The notes below the pieces were generated by a model, which was not told the DNA's origin, searched no databases, and saw only the letters and a program-made list of their open reading frames with translations. From NCBI GenBank assembly GCA_905181585.1, contig CAJIYG010000001.1, positions 62,001 through 126,000 of the forward strand: a stretch of DNA of 64,000 nucleotides, read 5' to 3'. The translations under genes and the position numbers were made by a program. This stretch comes from an uncultured Flavobacteriales bacterium. Its GTDB lineage: Bacteria; Bacteroidota; Bacteroidia; Flavobacteriales; BACL11. Positions 26,870 through 35,112 of the stretch are shown piece by piece (positions within the stretch are counted from its first letter, which is position 1; every line of letters starts with the position of its first letter).

Positions 26870-27337
26870 ATGGATAATCAAATGAGAATTAATAAAAAAA
26901 ATTTATTCAAAATTGAGAAATTCTGTTCAACTCAAGAAAGATGCATTTTTGATATTATAAAAAAACTTAACTCGTGGGAAGTTAAGAATGATCAAAATCT
27001 TATAATTGAACATTTAACAAAAAATAATTTCCTTAATGAACAAAGATTTAGTAACACATTTAGTTCAGGAAAATTTAATATTAAGAAATGGGGTAAAATC
27101 AGGATTTCTTTTGAGTTAAAAAAAAGAAATATTAAAAGTATTATTATTAAAAATAGCCTTGAAGAAATTGATAATGAACAATATCTTACCACGATAAAAG
27201 AATTAATAAATAAAAAGTACCGTATTATAAATGAAAAAGATGTATTTAAAAAAAAATCTAAAACAGTTCAATATCTTTATCAAAAAGGCTACGAAACTAG
27301 CTTAGTTTGGGAACTACTAAATGAAGAAATAAAATAA
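26870..27337 (+). CDS. recX: Regulatory protein RecX
   Basis: RecX modulates RecA filament activity. The 155-aa protein is made of three-helix RecX repeats, recognisable in [37 protein letters not shown]. The C-terminal repeat has [19 protein letters not shown]. The N-terminal half has [20 protein letters not shown], the usual RecX start. The start is ambiguous between 26870 and 26882. prfB follows after two bases, so the two are surely co-transcribed. recA is not in the window. Confidence 0.85.
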   Translation: MDNQMRINKKNLFKIEKFCSTQERCIFDIIKKLNSWEVKNDQNLIIEHLTKNNFLNEQRFSNTFSSGKFNIKKWGKIRISFELKKRNIKSIIIKNSLEEIDNEQYLTTIKELINKKYRIINEKDVFKKKSKTVQYLYQKGYETSLVWELLNEEIK

Positions 27338-27339
27338 AT

Positions 27340-28416
27340 ATGATATCTCAAGAACTAACAAACAAACTAAAGGAAAGAAGAGATGATCTCTGTAAATTTC
27401 TTGATATAAAAAATAAAGAATTAATTGATTTAAATTATGACAAAGAAATTAGCTCTCCAAAATTCTGGGATGATTCAGAAAAAGCTGAAAAAGTATTAAA
27501 GAATAAAAAACAAAACAAAAGTTGGATTGAAATTTATAAAGAAATCAGTATAAATATTGAAGAACTTGATGTATTAATTGAGTTAGAAGCTAAAGAGGAA
27601 GAACTAATTAATCAATATAAAAAAACTTTAACTTCAGTGGAGGAATTAGAATTTAAAAATATGCTTAGCTCCGAGGAAGATAAAATGTCCGCTATTGTTA
27701 GGATTAATCCTGGGGCTGGAGGTACTGAGGGCCAAGATTGGGCTGAAATATTAATGAGAATGTATTTAATGTGGGGTGAAAAAAATAATTATAAGATTAA
27801 ACAAATTGATATTCAAAAAGCTGAACCAGTTGGCATTAAATCTGTAACACTAGAATTTGGTGGTGATTTTGCATATGGAAACTTAAAAAGTGAAAATGGT
27901 GTACATAGATTAGTAAGAATATCACCATTTGATTCAAATGCAAAAAGACATACAACATTTGCATCTGTTTTTACATACCCATTAGTAAATGATTTAATTG
28001 AAATAAATATAAACCCTTCTGAAATAAGCTGGGATACATTTAGAGCTGGAGGAGCTGGCGGACAAGGTGTAAATAAAGTTGAAACAGCTGTTAGACTTAA
28101 ACACGAACCAACAGGTATAATTATCGAAAATTCTGAAACAAGATCACAATTAGAAAATAAAGAAAAAGCTCTAAAATTGCTCAAATCTCAACTATATCAA
28201 ATTGAAAACAAAAAAAAAGAGGAAGAAAAAAACAAAATTGAAGGAAATAAAAAGAAAATAGAATGGGGTTCTCAGATTAGAAATTACATTTTACATCCGT
28301 ATAAATTAGTAAAAGATCTAAGAACTAATTACGAATCTACTAATCCACAAGCAGTACTAAACGGTGAAATAAACCCTTTTATTAAAGCTTATCTTATGGA
28401 ATTTGGTCAGAATTAA
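27340..28416 (+). CDS. prfB: Peptide chain release factor 2 (no programmed frameshift)
   Basis: RF2 ends translation at UGA and UAA. The 358-aa protein has the stop-recognition tripeptide SPF in [13 protein letters not shown] and the catalytic GGQ in [19 protein letters not shown]. Most bacterial prfB genes need a +1 frameshift at a CTT-TGA site near codon 21-26. Here the corresponding place (27400-27405) reads ttt ctt gat, so Leu-Asp are read straight through in one frame. The usual autoregulation by UGA is therefore missing. The gene starts two bases after recX. Confidence 0.96.
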   Translation: MISQELTNKLKERRDDLCKFLDIKNKELIDLNYDKEISSPKFWDDSEKAEKVLKNKKQNKSWIEIYKEISINIEELDVLIELEAKEEELINQYKKTLTSVEELEFKNMLSSEEDKMSAIVRINPGAGGTEGQDWAEILMRMYLMWGEKNNYKIKQIDIQKAEPVGIKSVTLEFGGDFAYGNLKSENGVHRLVRISPFDSNAKRHTTFASVFTYPLVNDLIEININPSEISWDTFRAGGAGGQGVNKVETAVRLKHEPTGIIIENSETRSQLENKEKALKLLKSQLYQIENKKKEEEKNKIEGNKKKIEWGSQIRNYILHPYKLVKDLRTNYESTNPQAVLNGEINPFIKAYLMEFGQN

Positions 28417-28432
28417 AATCTACTAAAAGAAA

Positions 28433-28577
28433 TTAGCTTGGAATTTGATCTTCTTCTAATTTTCCCTCGCGAAGCCAAACATATATAAAATATGGAACAA
28501 CACTAGCTAAAAAGAAAAGACACCAAAAAGCCATTAAAAAAATAGCAAGAAACAATAAAAAGCCTAGAAATTTCATA
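28433..28577 (-). pseudogene. Tiny membrane protein gene, probably intact except for one extra A
   Basis: The 215-nt gap between prfB and fumC holds a minus-strand frame ending at 28433: AFWCLFFLASVVPYFIYVW, then LREGKLEEDQIPS. The frame starts at an ATG at 28534 (33 aa). If one A is removed from the six-A run at 28557-28562 it extends to an ATG at 28577. It then gives MKFLGFLLFLAIFLM and a 47-aa protein with one or two membrane helices and a charged tail. The continuous hydrophobicity and the sensible charged C-terminus argue that it is coding. No function is known. Confidence 0.4.
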
Positions 28578-28631
28578 TTTTTATTTTTAACAAATTAACA
28601 ACAACTAATCTTAACTACAAAATATTCTAAA

Positions 28632-30017
28632 ATGAAATATCGAATAGAAAAAGACACTATGGGTGAAGTTAAAGTTCCAACTGAAAAATACTGGGGCGCT
28701 CAAACTGAAAGAAGTAGAAATAATTTCAAAATAGGTCCTAACGCAAGTATGCCTATTGAGATTATCTATGGATTTGCTTATCTAAAAAAAGCAGCAGCTC
28801 ATGCTAATTTTGAGTTAGGAGTATTAGAGAAAATAAAAAGAGACTCAATTTCAAAAGTTTGCGATGAAATTATCCAAAAGAAATATGATGATCATTTCCC
28901 TCTAGTTATTTGGCAAACAGGCAGTGGAACGCAATCAAATATGAATATTAATGAAGTCATTTCAAATGTAGCACATTTGAAAAGTGGAGGAAATCTTACG
29001 GACTCTAAAAGAGACATACATCCCAACGATGATGTAAACAAATCTCAAAGCTCAAATGACACTTTTCCAACTGCCATGCATATTGCATCATATAAATTAA
29101 CAGTTGAAAAAACAATACCAGCTATAACTCTACTAAAAGATTCTTTAAATAAAAAAGCAAAACTTTTTAAAAATGTAGTGAAAATCGGAAGAACTCATTT
29201 AATGGACGCTACACCTTTAACATTAGGTCAAGAGTTTTCTGCTTATGTATCACAACTAGAACATGGAATAGTCGCTTTAAAAAATACCCTCCCTCATTTA
29301 TCAGAGCTTGCAATTGGTGGGACTGCAGTTGGAACAGGCATAAATTCTCCTGAAGGCTATACAGACTTAGTTGCTTCTAAAATTGCTGATTTTACCAAAT
29401 TAGGATTTATAAGTGCAAAAAATAAATTTGAAGCACTTTCTGCACATGATGCTTTTGTTGAATCACATGGAGCGCTTAAGCAAATTGCTGTTTCATTAAA
29501 TAAAATTGCAAATGATATTAGATTATTAACTTCTGGGCCTAGATGTGGTATTGGAGAGATAAATATACCTGCGAATGAACCTGGATCATCTATTATGCCT
29601 GGAAAAGTTAACCCAACACAATGTGAAGCCCTGACTATGGTATGCGCTCAGATAATAGGAAATGATACAGCCATTTCAGTAGGAGGAATGCAAGGACATT
29701 TTCAATTAAATGTATTTAAACCATTAATTGGAAGTAACCTTATTCAATCACTTCATTTGATTGCAGACTCATGTATTTCTTTTAAAGACAATTGTATTGA
29801 TGGCATCGAACCAAATTATAAAAGAATCAAAGAGAATTTAGATAATTCATTAATGTTAATAACAGCTTTAAACACGAAAATTGGTTATGATAAATCTTCA
29901 GAAATAGCAAAAAACGCACACAAAAACGGCACAACGCTAAAAGAAGAGGCAATTAAGTTAAAATATTTAAATGAAGAAGAATTTAATGAATGGGTAGATC
30001 CAAAAAAAATGTGTTGA
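28632..30017 (+). CDS. fumC: Class II fumarate hydratase
   Basis: This TCA-cycle enzyme interconverts fumarate and malate. The 461-aa protein has the fumarase/aspartase superfamily signature [11 protein letters not shown] at about residues 318-328. It also has the substrate-binding [11 protein letters not shown] and [17 protein letters not shown] segments and the [15 protein letters not shown] motif specific to fumarases. It is monocistronic and converges with manC (8 nt apart). Confidence 0.97.
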   Translation: MKYRIEKDTMGEVKVPTEKYWGAQTERSRNNFKIGPNASMPIEIIYGFAYLKKAAAHANFELGVLEKIKRDSISKVCDEIIQKKYDDHFPLVIWQTGSGTQSNMNINEVISNVAHLKSGGNLTDSKRDIHPNDDVNKSQSSNDTFPTAMHIASYKLTVEKTIPAITLLKDSLNKKAKLFKNVVKIGRTHLMDATPLTLGQEFSAYVSQLEHGIVALKNTLPHLSELAIGGTAVGTGINSPEGYTDLVASKIADFTKLGFISAKNKFEALSAHDAFVESHGALKQIAVSLNKIANDIRLLTSGPRCGIGEINIPANEPGSSIMPGKVNPTQCEALTMVCAQIIGNDTAISVGGMQGHFQLNVFKPLIGSNLIQSLHLIADSCISFKDNCIDGIEPNYKRIKENLDNSLMLITALNTKIGYDKSSEIAKNAHKNGTTLKEEAIKLKYLNEEEFNEWVDPKKMC

Positions 30018-30025
30018 AATTAAAT

Positions 30026-31102
30026 TTACAATTTCTGTTTTTTAATATCATTAACAAATTCCTTAATCTTTTGCTCATCATCTTTTTTGCATATAAGCAA
30101 TGCATTCTTGGTATCTACCACAATAAAATTATTTAATCCTTGAATAATGATTTGCTTATCACTCTCAACTCTGATAATATTAGAACTTGAATCATATAAA
30201 TTAACATTATCTCCTTGTATTGTATTTTGATTATCATCCTTTTCCAAAAAAGAATATAAAGAACCCCAGGTTCCTAAATCACTCCATCCAAAATCACATG
30301 GATACACATAAACATTATTAGATTTTTCAAAAATGCCATAATCAATTGAAATATTTTTACAGGTAGGAAATACTTTCTCTATAAATTCAGCTTCTTTAGC
30401 AGTGTTAAAATAATCATCTCCTTTAGAAAAAATATCGTTTAAATCAGAGAGATATTTTTTAAAAGATCTAACAATAGCGTTAGCTGAAAACATAAAAATA
30501 CCAGCATTCCACAAGAAATCACCACTATCTATAAACTGAAGCGCAAGCTCTAAATTAGGTTTTTCAGTAAAGGTTTTAACTTTCTTCACAGATTTACTTT
30601 CTAGTAAAACCTCATCAGAATATTGAATATACCCATATCCCGTATCAGGTCTTGAAGGAGTTATCCCTAGTGTATATAAGCAATCCTTTTTATTAATCAA
30701 ATCAAAAACATTATTTACAGTGCTAACAAATTCATCCTCATTTAAAATAAGATGATCAGATGGAGCTATAATTAATTTGGCATCTTTGTCTAAGTTATAG
30801 ATCTTATATGCAGCATATGCAATACAAGGAGCTGTATTTCTCATTACAGGCTCACATAAAATATTTTTCTCATCAAGTTGAGATAATTGAGAAATACATA
30901 ATGCCTTGTAATCTTTATTTGTTACAATAAAAATATTTTCTGTAAAGCATGTTTTTTGTAATCTTCTAAAAGTTTGCTGAATTAAAGTTTCACCAACAGA
31001 TAAAATATCAAGGAACTGCTTTGGAGTTTCTTCGGTACTTATTGGCCAAAAACGTGACCCAACTCCTCCAGCCATTATCACCGCATAATTATTTTTATCC
31101 AA
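30026..31102 (-). CDS. manC: Mannose-1-phosphate guanylyltransferase
   Basis: This enzyme makes GDP-mannose, the donor for surface polysaccharides and GDP-fucose. The 358-aa protein begins with the nucleotide-binding loop IMAGGVGSRFWPISTEETPKQFL. It has APSDHL, GYGYIQY, FTEKPN (substrate lysine) and the WSDLGTW motif near the end. It is the short form without the phosphomannose isomerase domain. The start codon is TTG (31102); the next ATG would cut into the active-site loop. A promoter-like pair lies just upstream. Confidence 0.93.
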   Translation of the reverse strand: MDKNNYAVIMAGGVGSRFWPISTEETPKQFLDILSVGETLIQQTFRRLQKTCFTENIFIVTNKDYKALCISQLSQLDEKNILCEPVMRNTAPCIAYAAYKIYNLDKDAKLIIAPSDHLILNEDEFVSTVNNVFDLINKKDCLYTLGITPSRPDTGYGYIQYSDEVLLESKSVKKVKTFTEKPNLELALQFIDSGDFLWNAGIFMFSANAIVRSFKKYLSDLNDIFSKGDDYFNTAKEAEFIEKVFPTCKNISIDYGIFEKSNNVYVYPCDFGWSDLGTWGSLYSFLEKDDNQNTIQGDNVNLYDSSSNIIRVESDKQIIIQGLNNFIVVDTKNALLICKKDDEQKIKEFVNDIKKQKL

Positions 31103-31115
31103 AATATTTTTTTTA

Positions 31116-31145
31116 CAAAATTACGATTAATTTACTTATTAGCAA
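31116..31145 (-). promoter_or_regulatory. Promoter for manC
   Basis: Minus strand TTG (31145-31143) and TAATTTTG (31123-31116) are 19 nt apart, one base short of the 20-nt spacer seen elsewhere. The TTG start of manC lies 13 nt downstream. The promoter begins inside the end of the SprT-like gene. Confidence 0.5.
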
Positions 31146-31723
31146 TATAACTCTATTGTAGCTAAAGGGCTAAACAAGTATATTTTATTAGTGGCAATCT
31201 CTTTGCATCTATATCTTTTTCTTAGTTTCTCCATTTTTACAAATACTCTTTTTTCTCTAAAGACAAAACTACTGCCAATCTTGATATCATCTAGAACAAT
31301 ATGCTGGACACTATTATATTTAGATAATCCTTTCATTAAGGCTAAATCAGAACAACTTGAAGCTTTTGGGCTTTGCATATGCTGATTTAGTAAGAATACA
31401 ATGTCATTAGGGAAAAATTCTACAGTTAAAAAGGGATGTATTAACGACTTAAATATTTTTTTCCATTCAATTCCATGAGGTAAAACTCTCGATTTAAATT
31501 TTGAAAAAGTAAATGCATGCGCTAGCTCATGCAATAAGGTAATTAAAAAAGAATACTGATTTAAATCATTATTAATTGTAATAAAATATTGATTATTTAT
31601 TACCCTAAAATCTCCAAGCTTTGTTTTTCTAGAGTTTACAACTTTAACATCTACATTAACATTATTAATTAAATCTTCGATTAAAGTAACGCTAGAAAGT
31701 GGTAAATAAGTACTAAAATGCAT
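31139..31723 (-). CDS. SprT-like zinc metalloprotease-fold protein
   Basis: The 194-aa protein has the zinc motif HELAH at residues 65-69 (LITLLHELAHAFTFSKFK), typical of the SprT/Spartan fold. The region HGIEWKKIF supplies the third zinc ligand. The C-terminal part (about 120-194) has basic residues and a YRCKEI segment like a degenerate SprT zinc ribbon. In eukaryotes Spartan acts on DNA-protein crosslinks, but the role of the bacterial homologs is not defined. It lies between manC and the small lipoprotein gene, all on the minus strand. Confidence 0.78.
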   Translation of the reverse strand: MHFSTYLPLSSVTLIEDLINNVNVDVKVVNSRKTKLGDFRVINNQYFITINNDLNQYSFLITLLHELAHAFTFSKFKSRVLPHGIEWKKIFKSLIHPFLTVEFFPNDIVFLLNQHMQSPKASSCSDLALMKGLSKYNSVQHIVLDDIKIGSSFVFREKRVFVKMEKLRKRYRCKEIATNKIYLFSPLATIELYC

Positions 31724-31734
31724 AATTCTAATAA

Positions 31735-31869
31735 TTAGATAATTTCAGTAGACACTATATTTGAATTAGAAAAAGAAGGGCAATCACAATTATTCTTTTT
31801 TAAAACTGAACAAGAGCTGATCAACAATAAAATGAAAACAATTAAAATTAAATATTTTTGTCTATTCAT
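31735..31869 (-). CDS. Small cysteine-containing lipoprotein (44 aa)
   Basis: A 44-codon minus-strand frame begins MNRQKYLILIVFILLLISSC. This is a perfect lipoprotein signal with the lipobox cysteine at residue 20. A short mature tail follows: SVLKKNNCDCPSF and then SNSNIVSTEII. The CDCP motif recalls small flavobacterial lipoproteins that I have seen in this family of genomes, though no function is known. A full promoter (31880-31910) with the 20-nt spacer and a 10-nt leader sits in front of it, the same geometry as nadE, so it is very likely expressed. It would be an Lnt substrate. Confidence 0.75.
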   Translation of the reverse strand: MNRQKYLILIVFILLLISSCSVLKKNNCDCPSFSNSNIVSTEII

Positions 31870-31879
31870 AATCTAATAA

Positions 31880-31910
31880 CAAATTTAAATAAAATACTTA
31901 CTTTTAAGCC
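31880..31910 (-). promoter_or_regulatory. Promoter for the 44-aa lipoprotein
   Basis: Minus strand TTG (31910-31908) and TAAATTTG (31887-31880) are separated by exactly 20 nt. The ATG lies 10 nt after the -7 element, which is identical to the nadE layout. Confidence 0.7.
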
Positions 31911-31912
31911 AA

Positions 31913-32653
31913 ATGAAAAAATTACTTCAACATCTTGGAAATTATCTAATTTTATTAAACAAAGTATTTAGTTTTCCTGAAAAAAGAAGTGTGTTCGTTC
32001 AACAACTTAATATTGAGTTTAAAAAAATCGGCATAGATTCTATCGGAATAGTTACAATTATTTCTTTTTTTATTGGAGCTGTTGTAAGCATTCAAACTGC
32101 ATATAACTTTGAAAGTCCATTATACCCAAAATACTTAATAGGTTTTGCAACCAGAGAATCGTTAATTCTTGAATTTTGTCCAACAATGCTTTGCTTAATA
32201 TTAGCAGGGAAAATCGGGTCAAATATGGCCTCTGAAATTGGATCCATGAGAGTCTCTGAACAAATTGATGCTTTAGAAATAATGGGGGTTAATTCAGCTA
32301 CATTTCTGATTCTACCTAAAATTATTGCATCACTTATTTTCTTTCCATGTTTAATAATACTTAGTATTTCTATTGGACTAATTGGAGGATGGGTTGGATG
32401 CCAAAACACTGGCATAACAACTGCATCATATCTTTATGGGATTAAAATAGATTTCAATCCGTTTTATATCACTTACTGTCTTATAAAGACTACCGTTTTT
32501 GCATTTATTATTTCTTCTGTTTCTTCATACTTTGGCTATTACACAAAAGGTGGAGCCCTGGAAGTAGGTACATCAAGTACACGAGCAGTTGTCTATTCAA
32601 GTATTATTATTTTATTATTTAACTTTTTATTAACAGATTTACTATTAGCATGA
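31913..32653 (+). CDS. mlaE: MlaE-family ABC transporter permease
   Basis: This inner-membrane permease belongs to the MCE-type phospholipid transport system that keeps outer-membrane lipid asymmetry. In the 246-aa protein the MlaE family signature is clear: IGIVTIISFFIGAVVSIQTAYN, ATRESLILEFCPTMLCLILAGKIGSNMASEIGSMRVSEQIDALE and VNSATFLILPKIIA. Five or so membrane segments are visible. It overlaps mlaF by four bases. No MCE-domain (MlaD) gene follows in this window, so that partner must be elsewhere. Confidence 0.93.
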   Translation: MKKLLQHLGNYLILLNKVFSFPEKRSVFVQQLNIEFKKIGIDSIGIVTIISFFIGAVVSIQTAYNFESPLYPKYLIGFATRESLILEFCPTMLCLILAGKIGSNMASEIGSMRVSEQIDALEIMGVNSATFLILPKIIASLIFFPCLIILSISIGLIGGWVGCQNTGITTASYLYGIKIDFNPFYITYCLIKTTVFAFIISSVSSYFGYYTKGGALEVGTSSTRAVVYSSIIILLFNFLLTDLLLA

Positions 32654-33396
32654 TAGAAATAAAACAAATTAGTAAATCTTTTGCAGAGAATTTAGTACTT
32701 GATAACGTGTCATACTTATTTGAGAGAGGAAAAACAAATCTCATAATTGGCGAGAGCGGTTCAGGAAAAACAACTTTGTTGAGATCATTAATAGGCTTAA
32801 ATAAAATTGATAGCGGACAAGTTTTATTTGATGGAAGAGATTTTCATAATCTTAAAATAAAAGATAAAAGAAAGTTAAGACAAGAAATTGGTATGCTCTT
32901 TCAAAAAGGAGCTCTTTATGATTATATGACTGTAGAAGAAAATATTCTTTTCCCTCTTACTATGTTTACTAATCAGGGAAATGAAGAAAAAATAGAACGT
33001 GTCAATGAATGTCTCAAAAGAGTTAACTTAACAAATAGCAACAAATTATTACCTAGTGAATTAAGTGGAGGTATGACCAAAAGAGTGTCAATTGCAAGAG
33101 CAATAGTCATGAATCCAAAATACTTATTATGCGATGAACCAAACTCTGGGTTAGACCCAAAAACAGCAATTATAATTGATAATCTTATTCAAGAAATAAC
33201 TATTGAAAACAACATCACTACAATAGTTAATACTCATGATATGAACTCCGTAATGGAAATTGGAGAACGAATTGCATATCTTTATAAGGGTAAGTTAAGC
33301 TGGCATGGTACAAAAGAGGAATTAATTAATACAAAAAATAAAGAACTTAATGATTTTGTCTTTGCATCGAAACTTTTCAAAAGGCTAAAAAAATAG
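32650..33396 (+). CDS. mlaF: MlaF-family ABC transporter ATP-binding protein
   Basis: This 248-aa ATPase partners MlaE. It has Walker A GESGSGKT near residues 34-41, LSGGMTKRVSIARAIVMNP as signature (the GMxKR form is diagnostic of Mla-type ATPases), Walker B YLLCDEP and the switch histidine in NTHDMNS. It is coupled to mlaE by a four-base overlap and followed three bases later by rsmA. Confidence 0.94.
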   Translation: MIEIKQISKSFAENLVLDNVSYLFERGKTNLIIGESGSGKTTLLRSLIGLNKIDSGQVLFDGRDFHNLKIKDKRKLRQEIGMLFQKGALYDYMTVEENILFPLTMFTNQGNEEKIERVNECLKRVNLTNSNKLLPSELSGGMTKRVSIARAIVMNPKYLLCDEPNSGLDPKTAIIIDNLIQEITIENNITTIVNTHDMNSVMEIGERIAYLYKGKLSWHGTKEELINTKNKELNDFVFASKLFKRLKK

Positions 33397-33399
33397 CTG

Positions 33400-34170
33400 A
33401 TGCCATTAGTTAAAGCAAAAAAATATCTTGGTCAACACTTTATTAATAATGATAAGCTAGCCCAAGAAATTACTAAACTTTTATCATTTAATAAAAATTA
33501 TCAAATATTAGAAATAGGTCCAGGTATGGGAGTTTTAACAAAATTCCTAATGACAGAAAATACTATTTTTAAAGTTATTGAAATTGATAAAGAATCAATA
33601 AATTATCTTAAAGATAAATACCCAAAAATTGAAAAAAATATTATAGAAGGAGATTTCTTAAAACTTGATATAAGAAAACACTTCGAATCAGATATTTCTA
33701 TAATTGGAAATTTTCCTTATTATATTTCTTCTCAAATTTTATTTCGTGTTTGGGAGCATCATGAAATAATCCATGAATTAGTTGGCATGTTTCAAAAAGA
33801 GGTTGCGGATAGAATCATTGCATTAAAAGGAAGAGAAAGAGGTATTTTAAGCGTATTAATTCAAGTATTCTATAATGTAAAAAAATGTATTGATGTATCT
33901 CCTGATAACTTTACACCTCCACCAAAAATTCAATCAAGTGTCATTAAACTAAATCGGAATAAAAGAAAAAAGTTAGATTGTTCAAAAAAATTATTTAAAC
34001 AAGTAGTGAAAACTGCCTTTAATCAAAGAAGAAAAACCTTACGAAATGCTTTAAAAACTTATAACATAGAAAAAGATTCTAAAATAGAATCGCTTTTAAG
34101 TTTAAGAGCTGAACAATTAAATGTAGAAGATTTTATTAAAATTACAAAACATATTGAATCAATATTATAA
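33400..34170 (+). CDS. rsmA: 16S rRNA (adenine1518-N6/adenine1519-N6)-dimethyltransferase RsmA/KsgA
   Basis: This enzyme dimethylates the two adenines of helix 45 of 16S rRNA and acts as an assembly checkpoint. The 256-aa protein starts VKAKKYLGQHFINN and has the SAM motif ILEIGPGMGVLTKFL. The NFPYYISSQI motif (NLPY type) holds the catalytic region, and the C-terminal helical part has KTAFNQRRKTLRNAL. It follows mlaF after three bases and precedes the dehydrogenase gene with no gap. Confidence 0.96.
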   Translation: MPLVKAKKYLGQHFINNDKLAQEITKLLSFNKNYQILEIGPGMGVLTKFLMTENTIFKVIEIDKESINYLKDKYPKIEKNIIEGDFLKLDIRKHFESDISIIGNFPYYISSQILFRVWEHHEIIHELVGMFQKEVADRIIALKGRERGILSVLIQVFYNVKKCIDVSPDNFTPPPKIQSSVIKLNRNKRKKLDCSKKLFKQVVKTAFNQRRKTLRNALKTYNIEKDSKIESLLSLRAEQLNVEDFIKITKHIESIL

Positions 34171-35112
34171 ATGAAAGTAATTATACTTGACATAGTTGAT
34201 AATTTATTAATCTCAAAATTAGAAGATAATGGTGTAAAATGTGAAATCAAAAATTTAGTTGCAAAAAATGATATAAAAAAAATCATTAATAGATATGATG
34301 GAATTATTATTCGAAGCAGATTTAAAATTGATAAAGATTTTTTAGATCAGTGTACTAATCTAAAGTTCATAGCACGAGCTGGATCAGGAATGGAAAATAT
34401 TAATGTGAAGTATGCAGAAAGTAAAGGAATAAAATGCTTTAATTCAGCAGCTGGCAATGCTCAAGCAGTTGCTGAACATGCTTTATCTATGCTTCTAAAT
34501 TTATTTAATAAAATCTCTATTGCAAACAATGAGGTTAAGAATGGAATTTGGAAAAGAGAACAAAATAGAGGTATTGAACTTAAGGGAAAAACAGTAGGAA
34601 TAATTGGCTTTGGAAATACTGGAAGTGCATTTGCTCGTGTTCTTAAAGGTTTTGATCTAAGAATTCTATGTTATGATAAATATTTAAAAAAATATGACTT
34701 CCAGAGTTCAATGCAGGAGATTTTTAAATATTCTGATATTATTAGTATAAATATTCCTTTAAATTTAGAAACCCAATATATTGTAAATAAAGATTTCATA
34801 AAAAATTGTAACAAGCCATTTTATTTAATTAATACTTCAAGAGGGGAATGTGTAAAAAATAATGATATTGTAGAAGCATTAAAAGCAAATAAAATATTGG
34901 GAGCATGCCTTGATGTTATTGAAAACGAAGAGATTTCTTTTGAGAACATTTTATCAAATAAAGAAGACAAAAATCTCAAATATCTTTTAGAATCAAATAA
35001 AACTATATTAACACCACATATTGCGGGATGGACAACAGAAAGTACAATTAAGATATCGCATATTATCTCAGAAAAAATATTGAATCTAAAAAATCTATAT
35101 ATCAGAAATTAA
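34171..35112 (+). CDS. D-2-hydroxyacid dehydrogenase (3-phosphoglycerate dehydrogenase-like)
   Basis: This 313-aa NAD-dependent oxidoreductase resembles SerA but lacks the regulatory ACT domain. The substrate domain has RSRFKIDKDFLDQC and ARAGSGMENINVKYAESKGI. The Rossmann loop is GIIGFGNTGSAFARVLKGF. The catalytic trio is visible: Arg in NTSRGE, Glu near DVIENEE, and His in TPHIAGWT. Its family suggests serine synthesis, but other 2-hydroxyacid substrates are possible. It overlaps the end of the convergent 595-aa protein gene by 18 bases. Confidence 0.87.
   Translation: MKVIILDIVDNLLISKLEDNGVKCEIKNLVAKNDIKKIINRYDGIIIRSRFKIDKDFLDQCTNLKFIARAGSGMENINVKYAESKGIKCFNSAAGNAQAVAEHALSMLLNLFNKISIANNEVKNGIWKREQNRGIELKGKTVGIIGFGNTGSAFARVLKGFDLRILCYDKYLKKYDFQSSMQEIFKYSDIISINIPLNLETQYIVNKDFIKNCNKPFYLINTSRGECVKNNDIVEALKANKILGACLDVIENEEISFENILSNKEDKNLKYLLESNKTILTPHIAGWTTESTIKISHIISEKILNLKNLYIRN

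Noticed and set aside
31139..31723. SprT-like protein as part of a DNA repair locus
   Set aside because: The neighbours are manC and a lipoprotein gene; nothing in the context supports a repair role beyond the fold itself.
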